DNA of 6,329 nucleotides, from assembly GCA_016869335.1 (NCBI GenBank), contig VGEJ01000158.1, positions 1 through 6,329 of the forward strand, given 5' to 3'. A program made the translations under genes and the position numbers. Positions 6,237 to 6,329 of the stretch are shown here, in pieces (position 1 is the first letter of the stretch; every line of letters begins with the position of its first letter). The notes under the pieces were generated by a model, which saw nothing but the letters and a program-made list of their open reading frames with translations, had not been told where the DNA came from and did no database searches. This DNA comes from Alphaproteobacteria bacterium (GTDB lineage: Bacteria > Pseudomonadota > Alphaproteobacteria > VGEJ01).

Positions 6237-6329
6237 AGTGACGCTGCCGCCATCGCGTGCTAAGCCTTCGCTGGCAGTGCAGTCGCCGCGAGCGCGGCGC
6301 GAAGACCGATCGGGGGAGGAATGACGGAG
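6237..6329. other. Right-edge stretch with no recognisable gene; possible plus-strand start at 6321
   Basis: All three minus frames were translated. One is open but does not resemble the missing part of the enolase-family enzyme, one has a stop (TAG) near 6261, and the third is an Arg-rich shadow. On the plus strand, GGGGGAGGA (6312-6320) abuts ATG ACG GAG (6321-6329). This could start a gene leaving the window, but the spacing is too short to be convincing. Confidence 0.3.

Noticed and set aside
6312..6329. Plus-strand gene starting at ATG 6321 after GGGGGAGGA
   Set aside because: Only three codons are visible and the Shine-Dalgarno abuts the ATG; too little to call a gene, noted only as a possibility.

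Overview
The window is very GC-rich bacterial DNA with strong G/C bias at third codon positions, so most antisense frames stay open by chance. The codon bias and gene families fit a high-GC soil or environmental bacterium, for example an alphaproteobacterium or a similar lineage. That placement is a guess, because nothing in the window is diagnostic. I see no rRNA, tRNA, CRISPR array, insertion sequence or transposase.

Layout, left to right. (1) Positions 1-1336, minus strand: the first 445 codons of a divergent 60 kDa chaperonin (GroEL family), whose C-terminus lies off the left edge. (2) 1337-1482: a short divergent intergenic region with small palindromes and repeats. (3) 1483-3270, plus strand: a complete hydantoinase B/oxoprolinase (HyuB) family protein, here called hyuB copy 1. 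(4) 3285-4034, minus strand: a complete classical short-chain dehydrogenase/reductase (SDR), whose stop codon lies 14 bp from that of hyuB copy 1. (5) 4048-5814, minus strand: a second complete HyuB protein, copy 2, which is a close paralogue of copy 1. (6) 5856-6236, minus strand: the C-terminal third of a mandelate racemase/muconate lactonizing enzyme (enolase superfamily), apparently truncated at its 5' end. (7) 6237-6329: sequence that does not look like the missing part of that enzyme.

The minus-strand order enolase-family remnant, hyuB copy 2, SDR has gaps of 41 and 13 bp and looks like an operon for degrading a small molecule: a HyuB-type amide or cyclic-amide hydrolase (or carboxylase-like) step beside an oxidoreductase. 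The substrate cannot be read from the sequence.

Two things stand out. First, HyuB proteins normally work with a HyuA partner encoded next door on the same strand, but here there are two hyuB genes and no hyuA. Copy 1 is boxed in by a divergent groEL and a convergent SDR. Second, the two hyuB copies form a very large imperfect inverted repeat around the SDR, including a 38-bp exact match. The lone GroEL paralogue, without groES and with a changed apical-domain residue, may be a specialised chaperonin.
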